A stretch of DNA of 64,000 nucleotides from Oscillospiraceae bacterium (GTDB taxonomy: Bacteria; Bacillota; Clostridia; Oscillospirales; Oscillospiraceae). Position numbers and translations under genes: made by a program. Under the pieces are notes generated by a model. It saw only the letters and a program-made list of their open reading frames with translations, was not told where the DNA came from and made no database searches. The DNA lies in assembly GCA_009780235.1 (NCBI GenBank), contig WRAK01000005.1:1-64000 (forward strand), written 5' to 3'. Position 1 is the stretch's first letter. Every line of letters starts with the position of its first letter. Below are positions 1 to 9,701 of this stretch, in pieces.

Positions 1-30
1 ATTGCGGAGGAAGAGGAGGCTTTTGACTAA
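1..30 (+). CDS. rpoB: RNA polymerase beta subunit, C-terminal end (partial)
   Basis: Only the last nine codons and the TAA stop are in the window. They read IAEEEEAFD, the acidic tail common at the end of RpoB. The stop codon shares its last base with the rpoC start (TAATG), so the two are translationally coupled. The identity follows mainly from the rpoC neighbour. Confidence 0.8.
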   Translation: MAEEEEAFD

Positions 31-3000
31 TGAGTTACGCACCCTTTGATGCCATTCAGATCAGTATCGCCTCTCCGGAGAAGATTCGGGACTGGTCGTC
101 CGGTGAAGTCAAAAAGCCGGAGACGATTAACTACAGAACCCTCAAGCCGGAGCGGGAGGGTCTGTTCTGCGAAAAGATTTTCGGCCCCACCAAGGACTGG
201 GAATGCCATTGTGGCAAGTATAAGAAAATCCGCTACAAGGGCAAGGTCTGTGACCGTTGCGGCGTAGAGATTACCAAGAGCAAAGTGCGGCGTGAGCGGA
301 TGGGTCACATCGACCTCGCCGCCCCCGTGAGCCATATTTGGTACTTCAAGGGCATTCCGTCCCGAATGGGTCTGCTTCTTGATATTACGCCTCGGATTTT
401 GGAGAAGGTGCTTTACTTCGCCGCTTATATTGTCATCGACCCCGGATTCTCGCCGCTGATGAAAAATCAGGTGCTCACGGAAAAAGAGTACCGTGATATG
501 AAAGAAAAATACGAGGACGACTTTGAGGCCGGCATGGGCGCGGAGGCCGTCAAGAAACTCTTGGCAAACATCGACTGCGAGAAGCTGTCGTTGGAACTGC
601 GTGCGGAGCTGGGCGATGCCAGCGGGCAGAAGAAAGCGAAGCTCATCAAGCGTTTGGAGGTCGTCGAGGCCTTCCGCCAGAGCGGGAATGACCCGACTTG
701 GATGATTATTGATGTTTTGCCTGTCATCTCGCCCGAGATTCGGCCTATGGTGCAGCTCGACGGCGGACGATTTGCCACGAGTGACCTCAATGACCTCTAT
801 CGTCGTGTTATCAACCGTAATAATCGCCTCAAGCGGCTGATTCAGCTCTCCGCGCCGGATATCATCGTGCGCAATGAGAAACGGATGCTGCAAGAAGCGG
901 TGGATGCGCTGATTGACAACGGCCGCCGCGGCCGTGCGGTCACGGGGGCGAACAGCCGTCCGCTCAAGAGCCTTTCCGATATGCTCAAGGGCAAGCAAGG
1001 GCGGTTCCGTCAGAATCTCTTGGGCAAGCGTGTTGACTATTCCGGGCGTAGCGTTATCGTCGTCGGGCCCGACCTCAAGCTCTACCAATGCGGTCTGCCG
1101 AAAGAGATGGCGATTGAGCTCTTCCGTCCTTTCGTCATGAAAAAGCTGGTGGAGGACGGCGTCGCCAACAATATTAAGAGTGCCAAGAAGATGGTGGACA
1201 GAGGCCGCAACGAGGTCTGGGACGCGCTGGATGTTGTGATTAAGGAGCATCCTGTGCTGCTCAACCGTGCACCGACCTTGCACCGACTGGGTATTCAGGC
1301 CTTTGAGCCCGTATTGGTCGAGGGTCGTGCGCTCAAGCTGCATCCGCTGGTCTGTACGGCTTACAACGCCGACTTTGACGGTGACCAGATGGCCGTCCAC
1401 GTCCCGCTTTCGACCGAGGCGCAGGCGGAGGCCAGAATCCTCATGCTCTCCGCCAATAACCTGCTCCGACCGCAGGACGGGAACCCCGTCACCGTGCCGA
1501 CGCAGGATATGATTCTCGGTGCTTACTACCTGACCTTCGGCAGAGACGAAGAGGGTGCACAAAAGGCCTTTATGTCCGCAGACGAGGCCATCCTCGCCTA
1601 TCATGAGGGCGCGGTTGGTATCCACTCGCCGATTCGTGTGCGGCGGACAGGGATGTGCGGAGACCGGGAAATTACAAGTCTCGTAGATACCACCGTGGGA
1701 CGGATTATCTTCAACGAGCCGATTCCGCAGGACTTGGGCTTTGTAGACAGAACCGACCCGGCGCATTGCTTGGAGTATGAAATCAACTTCAAGTGTGACC
1801 GTAAGAAGCTCGGCCAGATTGTAGAGCGGTGTATCGCCAAATACGGTTTTACCCGTTCGGCTGAGGTGCTGGATAACATCAAATCGCTTGGTTTCCGTTA
1901 CTCGACGCAGGGCGCGATTACCATTTCGATTTCCGACATGACCGTCCCCGCGCAGAAGCAACCGCTGATTGCGGAGACGGAGCAGATGATTCTCAAAATC
2001 GAGAAGCAGTACCAACGCGGCCTGATTACCGATGTGGAACGCTACAGCTTGGTTGTCGCCGAGTGGGAAAAGACGACGAAGAAAGTCACAGAGGCCCTGC
2101 AAGATACGCTGGATGAGTTCAACCCCATCTATATGATGGCGAACTCCGGGGCGAGAGGCAGCATGAACCAGATTCGTCAGCTCGCCGGTATGCGCGGTCT
2201 GATGGCCAATACCGCCGGTAAGACGATTGAGATTCCCATCAAGGCGAACTTCCGTGAGGGGCTTTCGGTGTTGGAATACTTCATCTCCTCCCGTGGCGCG
2301 AGAAAAGGTCTTGCCGATACCGCTCTGCGTACCGCCGACTCGGGGTATCTCACCCGCCGCCTGGTAGACGTGGCGCAGGATGTGATTATTCGGGACGCCG
2401 ACTGCGGCACATCTGAGGGTGCCATCGCCAGAGAGATTGTAGACAAGGGCGCAGTAGTGCAGACGCTCGGCGTCTCCATCCACGGACGGTATCCGCTGGT
2501 GGATATCACGGACAAGAAGGGCAAAGTGCTCTTTGACACGAACCATCTGCTGCTCAACGAGGACGCCGACCGTTTAATTGCCGCGGGGATTTCCGAAGTC
2601 CAAGTGCGGACGGTGTTGGGTTGTGAGTCCAAGAGCGGTGTTTGCGCCAAGTGTTACGGCTTAAACCTCGCCATCGGGGAGCCTGTGGGCGCGGGTGAGG
2701 CCGTGGGTGTCATCGCCGCACAGAGTATCGGTGAGCCGGGTACACAGCTCACCATGCGTACCTTCCACACGGGCGGCATCGCGGGTGACGATATCACGCA
2801 GGGTCTGCCCCGTGTTGAGGAGCTGTTCGAGGCCAGAAAGCCGAAGAGTATGGCTATCCTCGCCGAGATTTCGGGTACGGTCACTTTGGAAGAGACCAAG
2901 AAAAACGCCATCTATACCCTGTCTGTCACGAACGCCGATGACGGCGACATTCGGAGTTATACGGTTCCCTACGCCTCCGGCATCCGCGTGCAGGACGGAC

Positions 3001-3620
3001 AGCGGGTGGAGCCGGGCGAACAGCTCACCAACGGCGCGCAGAATCCGCATGATATTTTGCGTATTCTCGGTGTTTTGTCGGTGCAGCATTATCTGATTCA
3101 GGAAGTGCAGAAGATGTACCGTCAGCAGGGCGTTGAGATTAACGATAAGCACATCGAAGTCATTGTGCGGCAGATGATGCGTAAGGTCAAGGTCGAAGAC
3201 GCGGGAGATACAGGGTTCCTCTCCGGCACGACGGTGGACATTTTGGACATGAAAGCCGCCAACCGTGCGATTGGGGAGCGTATTAACGCAGGCGAAGCGG
3301 AACTGCGGCCCGCCACCTTTGAGCGGCTGCTCATGGGTATCACCAAGGCATCGCTGGCCACGGAGAGTTTCCTCTCGGCGGCAAGCTTCCAAGAGACGAC
3401 TAAGGTTCTGACCGAAGCGGCCATCAAAGGCAAGGTGGATAACCTCGTCGGCCTCAAGGAGAACGTTATTATCGGCAAGCTGATTCCTGCGGGGTCGGGG
3501 CTTGAGGTGTATCGGGGCTTTACCGCACATGTGGAGAGTGAGGCCGTCGGTACGCCTGCAGAGCCGGAGGAAGATGTGGATTTGACGATGCTTGCGGGCG
3601 TCGGGAACGTGATTGAGTAA
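30..3620 (+). CDS. rpoC: DNA-directed RNA polymerase subunit beta'
   Basis: Beta' subunit of RNA polymerase, which carries the catalytic magnesium and the clamp. The 1196-residue length is normal for Bacillota. Visible landmarks are the N-terminal zinc ribbon (CHCGKY then CDRCGVEIT, residues about 60-80), the catalytic NADFDGDQM motif with its aspartates at 448-452, the second zinc site ([13 protein letters not shown], about 870-885) and the trigger-loop region after it ([16 protein letters not shown]). The start overlaps the rpoB stop, so the gene is expressed from the upstream rpoB promoter. A palindromic repeat with a T-run directly follows and probably terminates the operon. The ribosomal genes that usually follow come only after a 700-bp gap holding a toxin-like locus and a MITE-like element. 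Confidence 0.98.
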   Translation: MSYAPFDAIQISIASPEKIRDWSSGEVKKPETINYRTLKPEREGLFCEKIFGPTKDWECHCGKYKKIRYKGKVCDRCGVEITKSKVRRERMGHIDLAAPVSHIWYFKGIPSRMGLLLDITPRILEKVLYFAAYIVIDPGFSPLMKNQVLTEKEYRDMKEKYEDDFEAGMGAEAVKKLLANIDCEKLSLELRAELGDASGQKKAKLIKRLEVVEAFRQSGNDPTWMIIDVLPVISPEIRPMVQLDGGRFATSDLNDLYRRVINRNNRLKRLIQLSAPDIIVRNEKRMLQEAVDALIDNGRRGRAVTGANSRPLKSLSDMLKGKQGRFRQNLLGKRVDYSGRSVIVVGPDLKLYQCGLPKEMAIELFRPFVMKKLVEDGVANNIKSAKKMVDRGRNEVWDALDVVIKEHPVLLNRAPTLHRLGIQAFEPVLVEGRALKLHPLVCTAYNADFDGDQMAVHVPLSTEAQAEARILMLSANNLLRPQDGNPVTVPTQDMILGAYYLTFGRDEEGAQKAFMSADEAILAYHEGAVGIHSPIRVRRTGMCGDREITSLVDTTVGRIIFNEPIPQDLGFVDRTDPAHCLEYEINFKCDRKKLGQIVERCIAKYGFTRSAEVLDNIKSLGFRYSTQGAITISISDMTVPAQKQPLIAETEQMILKIEKQYQRGLITDVERYSLVVAEWEKTTKKVTEALQDTLDEFNPIYMMANSGARGSMNQIRQLAGMRGLMANTAGKTIEIPIKANFREGLSVLEYFISSRGARKGLADTALRTADSGYLTRRLVDVAQDVIIRDADCGTSEGAIAREIVDKGAVVQTLGVSIHGRYPLVDITDKKGKVLFDTNHLLLNEDADRLIAAGISEVQVRTVLGCESKSGVCAKCYGLNLAIGEPVGAGEAVGVIAAQSIGEPGTQLTMRTFHTGGIAGDDITQGLPRVEELFEARKPKSMAILAEISGTVTLEETKKNAIYTLSVTNADDGDIRSYTVPYASGIRVQDGQRVEPGEQLTNGAQNPHDILRILGVLSVQHYLIQEVQKMYRQQGVEINDKHIEVIVRQMMRKVKVEDAGDTGFLSGTTVDILDMKAANRAIGERINAGEAELRPATFERLLMGITKASLATESFLSAASFQETTKVLTEAAIKGKVDNLVGLKENVIIGKLIPAGSGLEVYRGFTAHVESEAVGTPAEPEEDVDLTMLAGVGNVIE

Positions 3621-3623
3621 TGC

Positions 3624-3665
3624 GTAGGGGCGGGGATGCAACCCCGTCCCTACAATTGTTTTTCT
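3624..3665 (+). terminator. rpoC terminator made from a short palindromic repeat
   Basis: GTAGGGGCGGGG pairs with CCCCGTCCCTAC around a 6-base loop (3624-3653, one mismatch), followed by ATTGTTTTTCT. This is the shortest member of the TGTAGGG...CCCTACA repeat family scattered through the window, here placed as an intrinsic terminator four bases after the rpoC stop. Confidence 0.7.
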
Positions 3666-3705
3666 CCCCAAATTCATGGAAGTTGGGGGAGGGCGTGCGA
3701 AAAAA

Positions 3706-3727
3706 CCGGCTATTTACAAATAGCCGG
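3706..3727 (-). terminator. Palindrome over the toxin promoter; probable antisense-RNA terminator
   Basis: CCGGCTATTT (3706-3715) is a perfect inverted match to AAATAGCCGG (3718-3727). Read on the minus strand, the hairpin is followed by six T (3705-3700), a complete intrinsic terminator. No minus-strand protein gene lies nearby, so it most likely ends the antisense RNA that starts near 4003. It also covers the -35 element of the sense promoter. Confidence 0.55.
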
Positions 3728-3742
3728 ATGATAGTGTATAAT
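3713..3742 (+). promoter_or_regulatory. Promoter of the small toxin-like gene
   Basis: TTTACA (3713-3718), an 18-bp spacer and TATAAT (3737-3742) predict a transcript starting near 3749 with a leader of about 70 bases. The -35 lies inside the 22-bp palindrome at 3706-3727. Confidence 0.65.
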
Positions 3743-3816
3743 TTTCGATGGGGATGTCAAAACTCCTCGCTAGGAACTGCCGCTAGGCGACTCGGTCACT
3801 CTCTGAGAGGAGGGTG

Positions 3817-3909
3817 ATGCCTATGCAATACGTTACTTATGATACATTGTTTATCATCGCAACGTTTGTCTTAGCCTTGTTTGCCCTGTTGAGAGACAGA
3901 CGCAAATAA
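3817..3909 (+). CDS. Putative holin-like / type I toxin membrane peptide (30 aa)
   Basis: A 30-residue peptide: a short polar start (MPMQYVTYDT), one hydrophobic helix (LFIIATFVLALFALL) and a basic tail (RDRRK). Size, helix position and charged tail match the small peptides annotated in Bacillota as putative holin-like toxins, which damage the membrane when overproduced. AGGAGG at 3808-3813 is ideally spaced before the ATG. The leader carries GGAACTGCCGC (3773-3783), repeated inverted at 3987-3997 beyond the terminator, so a read-through mRNA could close on itself, and the antisense RNA would carry the same leader sequence. Toxicity is inferred from resemblance and context. Confidence 0.65.
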   Translation: MPMQYVTYDTLFIIATFVLALFALLRDRRK

Positions 3910-3912
3910 GCC

Positions 3913-3960
3913 GAGTACGCCTTAGCTTGTGTAGCTAGGCGTACTCTCTTTTTGGTTTTT
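3913..3960 (+). terminator. Terminator of the toxin-like gene
   Basis: A 14-bp stem (GAGTACGCCT...AGCT against AGCTAGGCGTACTC, one bulged T) sits just after the stop codon and is followed by TCTCTTTTTGGTTTTT. Confidence 0.75.
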
Positions 3961-4009
3961 ACCAGGACTGAGCCGCCCAACCACAGGCGGCAGTTCCTTT
4001 TGTATTGTC

Positions 4010-4038
4010 ATTATACATGACTGACGGAGTTTTGTCAA
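4010..4038 (-). promoter_or_regulatory. Perfect consensus antisense promoter
   Basis: Minus-strand TTGACA-17 bp-TATAAT. It is stronger on paper than the sense promoter of the toxin-like gene, as expected if the antisense RNA must be in excess. Confidence 0.75.
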
Positions 4039-4052
4039 TCAACTTATAATAT

Positions 4053-4212
4053 ATAGTCGTCGTAGTTGAAAAAGAGCTGACGGAATGCGGTCTAATTTCC
4101 GCATATCTACGTCTTTCTCCTTTGCGGGAACAAATCCCGCCTGCGTCGTCATCCTTGAACTATATAAAATATCCTCACAAACCATCAGCCCATTTTCAAC
4201 TTAAACGACTAT
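4053..4212. repeat. 160-bp MITE-like element with 28-bp terminal inverted repeats
   Basis: The ends match over 28 bp in inverted orientation with 23 identities; both begin ATAGTCGT and share GTTGAAAA and GCTGA. The interior has no reading frame but holds nested hairpins (ATGCGG...CCGCAT and GCGGGA...TCCCGC). This is the structure of a miniature inverted-repeat transposable element. It sits between the antisense promoter and the rpsL promoter. Confidence 0.6.
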
Positions 4213-4247
4213 GCTCCGAAAATAACACCCGAATTCATGGAAATCTG

Positions 4248-4276
4248 TTGACTTCCCTTATGGATTGTAGTATAAT
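4248..4276 (+). promoter_or_regulatory. rpsL operon promoter
   Basis: TTGACT, 17-bp spacer, TATAAT, about 65 bp before rpsL. A near-consensus promoter fits the high demand for ribosomal proteins and elongation factors, and gives rpsL-rpsG-fusA a start independent of rpoBC. Confidence 0.8.
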
Positions 4277-4339
4277 TTCTCTCTGCGTGAAACAATAACG
4301 CATGAAGCAACACGACTAACTCAAGAAAGGAGGAATACT

Positions 4340-4750
4340 GTGCCAACATTTAACCAGCTCGTCAGAAAAGGACGGGAGCAGATGACGCATAAGTCTAACT
4401 CTCCGGCGATGCAGAAGGGTCTCAATACCCTGAAGAATCGTGAGACGGATCTCTCCAGTCCGCAGAAGCGGGGCGTTTGTACGGCTGTGCGTACTTCTAC
4501 GCCGAAGAAGCCGAACTCCGCGCTTCGGAAAATCGCCCGTGTGCGCTTGTCTAACGGTCACGAGGTTACGGCCTATATCCCCGGCGTCGGCCACAATCTG
4601 CAGGAGCACTCCGTTGTCATGATTCGCGGCGGCAGAGTCAAAGACCTGCCCGGTGTGCGTTATCACATCATCCGTGGTACGCTCGACACCCAGGGCGTGA
4701 ACGACCGCAGACAGAGCCGCAGCAAGTACGGCACCAAGCGGCCTAAGTAA
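4340..4750 (+). CDS. rpsL: 30S ribosomal protein S12
   Basis: S12 of the decoding centre, 136 residues. The GTG start is chosen because AAAGGAGG at 4326-4333 is well spaced before it and it gives the family N-terminus [12 protein letters not shown]. The invariant loops [11 protein letters not shown] and [13 protein letters not shown] are present, with lysines at the positions of the streptomycin-sensitive form. Compared with the usual [15 protein letters not shown], this protein reads [16 protein letters not shown] then [12 protein letters not shown], an insertion of about 13 residues. I recall it in Ruminococcaceae-type S12 proteins, which supports the taxonomic placement. Confidence 0.97.
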   Translation: MPTFNQLVRKGREQMTHKSNSPAMQKGLNTLKNRETDLSSPQKRGVCTAVRTSTPKKPNSALRKIARVRLSNGHEVTAYIPGVGHNLQEHSVVMIRGGRVKDLPGVRYHIIRGTLDTQGVNDRRQSRSKYGTKRPK

Positions 4751-4776
4751 GAGAAGTTCACTTTAGGCAGCAAGTA

Positions 4777-4799
4777 GCAAGCTCATGGGTAGAGCTTGC
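4777..4799 (+). other. Hairpin between rpsL and rpsG
   Basis: GCAAGCTC and GAGCTTGC form an 8-bp stem with a 7-base loop. No T-run follows, so it is not an intrinsic terminator; an mRNA stability or processing structure is possible. Confidence 0.4.
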
Positions 4800-4912
4800 G
4801 GCCTGACCTGAAGATAGACATATATTATGTATGTTACTTCGGCAGGCATTTACGGGAACGGTTCGCCGTTTTCGAGTACCGATGAATCATCCTTATGAAG
4901 GAGGGAAGTATA

Positions 4913-5383
4913 GTGCCCAGAAGAGGTAACGTACCCAAACGAGAAGTTCTGCCCGACCCGCTCTACGGGTCGGTGATGGTGACGCGTCTTGTCAACAGCA
5001 TCATGTTGGACGGCAAGAAGGGCGTGTCCCAGAAAGTTGTTTACGGCGCATTTGACATTGTCAAAGAAAAGACCGGCAAGGAACCCCTTGAGGTTTTCAC
5101 CGAAGCCCTGAACAACATCATGCCCACCCTGGAAGTCAAGGCCCGCCGTGTCGGCGGTGCGACTTATCAGGTGCCCATCGAAGTCCGTGAGGCACGGCGT
5201 CAAACGCTGGGTCTTCGCTGGCTTACGAGCTTTGCACGCAAGCGCGGTGAAAAGACCATGCGTGAGCGTCTGGCCGGTGAGCTGATGGACGCGCTCAACA
5301 ACACGGGGTCCGCCGTGAAAAAGCGTGAGGACACCCACAAGATGGCTGAGGCGAACAAGGCCTTTGCCCATTATCGCTGGTAG
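4913..5383 (+). CDS. rpsG: 30S ribosomal protein S7
   Basis: S7 nucleates assembly of the 30S head. The GTG start is preferred over an in-frame upstream ATG because GAAGGAGGG lies just before it and translation then begins [16 protein letters not shown], giving the standard 156 residues. Conserved segments include [24 protein letters not shown] and the C-terminal [20 protein letters not shown]. It lies 160 bp after rpsL and 48 bp before fusA, the classic str operon order. Confidence 0.97.
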   Translation: MPRRGNVPKREVLPDPLYGSVMVTRLVNSIMLDGKKGVSQKVVYGAFDIVKEKTGKEPLEVFTEALNNIMPTLEVKARRVGGATYQVPIEVREARRQTLGLRWLTSFARKRGEKTMRERLAGELMDALNNTGSAVKKREDTHKMAEANKAFAHYRW

Positions 5384-5431
5384 TAGGACGGCCGGCGGTC
5401 GTTCTATAAGTAACTGAAAGAAAGTTGAATT

Positions 5432-7504
5432 ATGCCTAGACAAATCTCATTAGAAAACACCAGAAATATCGGCATTATGGCCCATATTGACGCAGGGAAG
5501 ACGACTACTACGGAGCGGATTCTCTACTACACCGGGGTCAACTATAAAATCGGTGAGACCCACGAGGGTACCGCCACGATGGACTGGATGGAGCAGGAGC
5601 AGGAGAGAGGTATCACGATTACCTCCGCTGCGACCACTTGCTTTTGGGACGACCATCGTATTAATATCATCGATACGCCGGGGCACGTGGACTTTACCGT
5701 TGAGGTAGAGCGTTCTCTGCGTGTACTCGACGGTAGTGTGGCCGTTATGTGCGCCAAGGGCGGCGTTGAGCCGCAGTCCGAGACGGTTTGGCGGCAGGCG
5801 GACACCTATAACGTTCCGCGTATGATTTACGTGAACAAGATGGACATCACGGGTGCGGATTTCTTTAACGTACTCGGGATGGTACACGACAGGCTCAAGT
5901 GCAACGCCGTGCCGATTCAGCTCCCCATCGGGGCGGAGTCTGAGTTTAAGGGGATTATTGACCTCGTGGAGATGAACGCCCGCATCTATAAAGATGACTT
6001 GGGCAAGGAAATCGCCATTGAGGAGATTCCCGAGAACATGAAAGACATCGCCGAGGAGTATCGTGTCAAGTTGCTCGAAGCCATTGCGGACTTCGATGAC
6101 GAGATTATGATGCTCTACCTCGAGGGCGAGAAAATCGAGTTGGATTCTATCCGTGCGGCGATTCGGAAGGCTACGTTGGCGGTCAAAATGATGCCCGTGG
6201 TCTGCGGCACGAGCTACAAAAACAAGGGTGTACAGCTCTTGCTCGATGCGATTGTGGCCTATATGCCATCTCCGACAGACATTCCTGCCATCAAGGGTGT
6301 ACACCCCAAGACGGGCGAGGAGGACGAGCGTCCCGCGTCAGACGATGCGCCGTTTTCGGCTCTGGCTTTCAAAATTGCGACCGACCCCTATGTGGGCCGT
6401 CTGAGCTTCTTCCGTGTCTATTCCGGCAAGGTGGATTCCGGCAGCGGTGTCGTCAATGCCACGAAAGGCCAGAAAGAGCGCATGGGCCGCATCCTGCAGA
6501 TGCACGCCAACCACAGAGAGGACATCGAGACCGTCTACTCCGGCGATATCGCCGCAGCCGTCGGCCTCAAGCACACGACTACGGGTGATACCCTCTGTGA
6601 TGAAAAAGCACCGATTATCCTTGAAAGCATGGAGTTCCCGGATCCTGTTATCCGGGTTGCTATCGAGCCGAAGACCAAGGCGGGGCAGGAGAAGATGGGT
6701 ATTGCGCTGGTCAAGCTGGCGGAAGAAGACCCCACCTTCAAAACCTACACCGATGACGACACGGGTCAGACCATCATCGCGGGCATGGGCGAACTCCACT
6801 TGGAGATTATCGTAGACCGTCTTCTGCGTGAGTTCAAGGTCGAAGCCAACGTCGGGGCACCGCAGGTTTCCTACAAAGAGACCATCAAGAACCCGGCCGA
6901 TGTGGCGCACCGTTTCTCCCGTCAGTCCGGCGGTAAGGGGCAGTTTGCGGAAGTTCACATCCGTGTCGAGCCGAACGAGTCCGGCAAGGGTTACGAGTTC
7001 GTGGACGAGATCAAGGGCGGATCGGTACCCAAGGAATATATCCCTGCCGTTAATCAGGGTATTCAGGGTGCCATGCAGGCCGGTGTGGTCGCGGGCTATG
7101 AGGTTGTTGACGTGAAAGTTACCCTCTATGACGGTAAGTATCACGAAGTTGACTCCTCGGAGATGGCCTTTAAAATTTGCGGATCCATGGCGTTCAAAGA
7201 GGCGATGCACAAAGCGCACCCGGTTCTGCTTGAACCCATCATGCGCGTAGTGGTCATGGCTCCCGAGAACTACATGGGCGATGTCATCGGAGACCTCAAT
7301 TCCCGCCGTGGCCAGATTGTGACCACGGATATCTCTAACGGCGGCGTGAAGATTGAATCCCATGTCCCGCTGGGCGAGATGTTCGGTTACGCAACCGACC
7401 TCCGCAGTAAGACGCAAGGCCGTGCCAACTACAGCATGGAGCCGAGTCATTTCATGGAGATTCCGAAGAGCATTCAGGAGACGATTGCGGCATCGCGCAA
7501 GTAG
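5432..7504 (+). CDS. fusA: Elongation factor G
   Basis: Ribosomal translocase GTPase, 690 residues. The G-domain motifs are [19 protein letters not shown] (P-loop), [11 protein letters not shown] (switch I), DTPGHVDFT and NKMD. Domain IV carries GKGQFAEV and domain V ends [13 protein letters not shown]. It is the canonical EF-G; a divergent second copy lies at 20.8-22.9 kb. The ribosome-binding site (AAAGAAAG) is modest. The stop codon abuts a structured repeat that also follows prs. Confidence 0.98.
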   Translation: MPRQISLENTRNIGIMAHIDAGKTTTTERILYYTGVNYKIGETHEGTATMDWMEQEQERGITITSAATTCFWDDHRINIIDTPGHVDFTVEVERSLRVLDGSVAVMCAKGGVEPQSETVWRQADTYNVPRMIYVNKMDITGADFFNVLGMVHDRLKCNAVPIQLPIGAESEFKGIIDLVEMNARIYKDDLGKEIAIEEIPENMKDIAEEYRVKLLEAIADFDDEIMMLYLEGEKIELDSIRAAIRKATLAVKMMPVVCGTSYKNKGVQLLLDAIVAYMPSPTDIPAIKGVHPKTGEEDERPASDDAPFSALAFKIATDPYVGRLSFFRVYSGKVDSGSGVVNATKGQKERMGRILQMHANHREDIETVYSGDIAAAVGLKHTTTGDTLCDEKAPIILESMEFPDPVIRVAIEPKTKAGQEKMGIALVKLAEEDPTFKTYTDDDTGQTIIAGMGELHLEIIVDRLLREFKVEANVGAPQVSYKETIKNPADVAHRFSRQSGGKGQFAEVHIRVEPNESGKGYEFVDEIKGGSVPKEYIPAVNQGIQGAMQAGVVAGYEVVDVKVTLYDGKYHEVDSSEMAFKICGSMAFKEAMHKAHPVLLEPIMRVVVMAPENYMGDVIGDLNSRRGQIVTTDISNGGVKIESHVPLGEMFGYATDLRSKTQGRANYSMEPSHFMEIPKSIQETIAASRK

Positions 7505-7696
7505 CAAAACAAATGCAAGCATTTGTTTTGGGAGAACCGCCCTGCGGGGCGGGCTCTGCGGAGGCTCAGGAGTTTTTTTCGGGAGTGAATCCCGAAAAAA
7601 ACGGATTCCAATTTTTTCGCCTACGTCGCACACTAACATGCACTCCTCCGGCGAAAAAGCTTTTCGCTGAAGCGAAAAGGACGGGGGATGCGAAAA
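7505..7696 (+). repeat. Structured 190-bp repeat element, copy 1 (after fusA)
   Basis: It begins at the base after the fusA stop with a perfect 12-bp hairpin (CAAAACAAATGC, AA, GCATTTGTTTTG), then a CCGCCC/GGGCGG stem, a T-rich/A-rich stem closed by CGGGA/TCCCG, and a stem of CTTTTCGCT with AGCGAAAAG. A second copy follows prs (16257-16448) with paired base changes in two hairpins. No reading frame. It may end or process the fusA message before the separate tuf promoter. Confidence 0.75.
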
Positions 7697-7711
7697 GCTC
7701 GGAAAAAACAG

Positions 7712-7740
7712 TTGCAAAAATTTGGAACATGCGATACAAT
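7712..7740 (+). promoter_or_regulatory. tuf promoter
   Basis: TTGCAA, 17-bp spacer, TACAAT, directly downstream of the structured repeat and about 60 bp before tuf. It gives tuf its own transcript. Confidence 0.65.
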
Positions 7741-7802
7741 ATTCGCATCGACCGAAAATCAAAAAATATTATGAACAACCATAACAAGGAGGCTACCCTA
7801 CC

Positions 7803-8999
7803 ATGGCAAAGCAAGCGTTTGAAAGAAACAAACCCCACGTAAATATCGGCACCATCGGTCACGTTGACCATGGCAAGACAACGTTGACCGCCGCAATCAC
7901 CAAGTACCTGTCCCTCAAGGGCGGGGCACAGTTTGCAGACTACGCAAACATCGACAAGGCACCCGAGGAAAGAGAGCGTGGTATCACCATCAACACCTCT
8001 CACGTTGAGTATGAGACGGAAAGCCGTCACTACGCTCACGTTGACTGCCCCGGCCACGCCGACTATATCAAAAACATGATTACCGGCGCAGCTCAGATGG
8101 ACGGCGCAATCCTCGTTATCGCATCCACCGACGGCCCGATGGCACAGACCCGTGAGCATATCCTGCTTGCTCGTCAGGTTGGCGTGCCGGCCATCGTTGT
8201 ATTCATGAACAAGGTTGACCTTGTTGATGACCTTGAGCTCCTAGAGCTGGTCGAGATGGAAATCCGTGAGATTCTGTCCAAGTACGAGTTCCCCGGTGAC
8301 GACATTCCCGTCATCAAAGGTTCTGCTGTTCAAGCTCTCAACGGCCCCGACAACCCGGACGATCCCGTCTATGCCTGCATCAAAGAGCTGATGGACAACG
8401 TAGACAGCTATATCCCCACCCCGGAGAGAAAGAGCGATCTGCCTTTCCTCATGCCGGTTGAGGACGTGTTCACCATCACAGGCCGTGGTACCGTTACCAC
8501 CGGCCGTGTGGAGAGAGGCACAGCGAAGCTCAACGATGATGTTGAGATTGTCGGCCTCATGGAAGAGAGCCGCAAGACGGTTATCACCGGCATCGAAATG
8601 TTCCACAAACTCCTTGAGTACGCCGAAGCCGGTGACAACGCGGGTGTTCTGCTCCGCGGTGTGAAGAAAGAGGAAGTCGAGCGCGGTCAGGTTCTGGCGA
8701 AGCCCGGCAGCATCAAGCCGCTTACCGCATTCCGCGGCCAGGTCTACGTACTGAGTAAGGAAGAGGGCGGCCGTCACACCCCGTTCTTCAACAACTACCG
8801 TCCGCAGTTCTACTTCCGTACCACGGACGTAACCGGCGTTATCAACCTGCCTGAGGGCGTTGAGATGTGCATGCCCGGCGACAACGTAGAGATGGATGTT
8901 GAGCTCATTACCCCCATCGCTATCGAAGAGGGTCTCCGTTTCGCTATCCGTGAGGGTGGCCGTACGGTTGGTTCCGGTGTTGTTATTGCTGTGAAGTAA
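7803..8999 (+). CDS. tuf: Elongation factor Tu
   Basis: Carrier of aminoacyl-tRNA to the ribosome, 398 residues. Motifs: [14 protein letters not shown] (P-loop), RGITIN (switch I), [16 protein letters not shown] and the domain II segment [20 protein letters not shown] precedes the ATG. It has its own promoter and terminator, so it is a single-gene unit at the end of the str cluster. Confidence 0.98.
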   Translation: MAKQAFERNKPHVNIGTIGHVDHGKTTLTAAITKYLSLKGGAQFADYANIDKAPEERERGITINTSHVEYETESRHYAHVDCPGHADYIKNMITGAAQMDGAILVIASTDGPMAQTREHILLARQVGVPAIVVFMNKVDLVDDLELLELVEMEIREILSKYEFPGDDIPVIKGSAVQALNGPDNPDDPVYACIKELMDNVDSYIPTPERKSDLPFLMPVEDVFTITGRGTVTTGRVERGTAKLNDDVEIVGLMEESRKTVITGIEMFHKLLEYAEAGDNAGVLLRGVKKEEVERGQVLAKPGSIKPLTAFRGQVYVLSKEEGGRHTPFFNNYRPQFYFRTTDVTGVINLPEGVEMCMPGDNVEMDVELITPIAIEEGLRFAIREGGRTVGSGVVIAVK

Positions 9000-9016
9000 G
9001 TTGGTTTAAACTTGAA

Positions 9017-9046
9017 AATCCCTCCGCGACAGCGGAGGGATTTTTT
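9017..9046 (+). terminator. tuf terminator
   Basis: AATCCCTCCGC and GCGGAGGGATT form an 11-bp stem with a GACA loop, followed by TTTTTT. Confidence 0.92.
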
Positions 9047-9164
9047 ACTAACGATTTGCAAAGTTTTTTCTTATGGTATAGCATAAGGTGGGTAAATATG
9101 ATATAATGTTGTTATACTGATAGTAGAAAAAAGAATGAACAAGTAATCTATGGAGGTGTTTACG

Positions 9165-9692
9165 GTGATTGACAAAAAAGCTTATAGAGAAATAGTCGAA
9201 AATCTGTTGCAAAATAATGGCCAATATTCCCCTCCAATCAATGTTAGTGCAATTGCAAATGACCTCGGAATTACTGTTCTGGAAGAAACTATGCCGCAAG
9301 GAGATGTTTCAGGATTTATTGCAAAACGCCCGGATGGAAAAATCTGTATCTATGTCAACAAGGACGAACACCTAAACAGGCAACGATTTACTATCGCACA
9401 CGAATTAGCTCATTACTACTTGCACTATAAAGATAAGTCAGTAGACCAGAGCGGAGTTTTAGATTTTGTAGAATATAGAAACGGCATATATACTGAAGAA
9501 AGCACAGGAAAAGAAAGTGAAGCAAATGCTTTTGCGGCTGAACTTTTAGTACCTTATTACGCTTTAGAGGCACTATGGCAGGCAGGTTATACAGACCCTG
9601 CTGAGTTGGCAAATAAATTTGTTGTTTCCACAGAAATGATGATATATCGGTTGAAAAATTGTTTCAAAGACCTCAATAGAGCAGCGAGGTGA
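9165..9692 (+). CDS. ImmA/IrrE-family metallo-endopeptidase
   Basis: A 175-residue zinc protease-like protein. The signature TIAHELAHYYLHY contains HEXXH, and a downstream acidic segment (ESEANAFAAELLVP) supplies the usual glutamate. ImmA/IrrE proteases typically cleave or inactivate a DNA-binding repressor. The GTG start at 9165 is chosen because GGAGG lies 8 bases upstream; the ATG overlapping that Shine-Dalgarno site is unlikely. No XRE repressor is adjacent, which is unusual. The gene is AT-rich relative to its surroundings and is followed after 9 bp by a two-helix membrane protein, suggesting a transferred two-gene module. Confidence 0.85.
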   Translation: MIDKKAYREIVENLLQNNGQYSPPINVSAIANDLGITVLEETMPQGDVSGFIAKRPDGKICIYVNKDEHLNRQRFTIAHELAHYYLHYKDKSVDQSGVLDFVEYRNGIYTEESTGKESEANAFAAELLVPYYALEALWQAGYTDPAELANKFVVSTEMMIYRLKNCFKDLNRAAR

Positions 9693-9701
9693 AATGTCGT
9701 A

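Larger units (their letters stand above)
3706..4003 (-). ncRNA. Predicted antisense RNA to the toxin-like mRNA
   Basis: On the minus strand TTGACA (4033-4038) and TATAAT (4010-4015) are separated by exactly 17 bp, a perfect consensus promoter with no open reading frame downstream. Transcription would start near 4003, cross the whole toxin-like gene in antisense and meet a terminator at 3706-3727. This is the layout of type I toxin-antitoxin loci. The RNA itself is inferred; only its promoter and terminator are visible. Confidence 0.5.

Noticed and set aside
27-2546. An 839-codon open frame antisense to rpoC
   Set aside because: It mirrors the codon positions of rpoC, has no promoter or ribosome site, and resembles no protein; such shadows are expected opposite long GC-rich genes.
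3620-3817. A 65-codon frame after rpoC
   Set aside because: It runs through the rpoC terminator hairpin and the toxin promoter and has no ribosome site.
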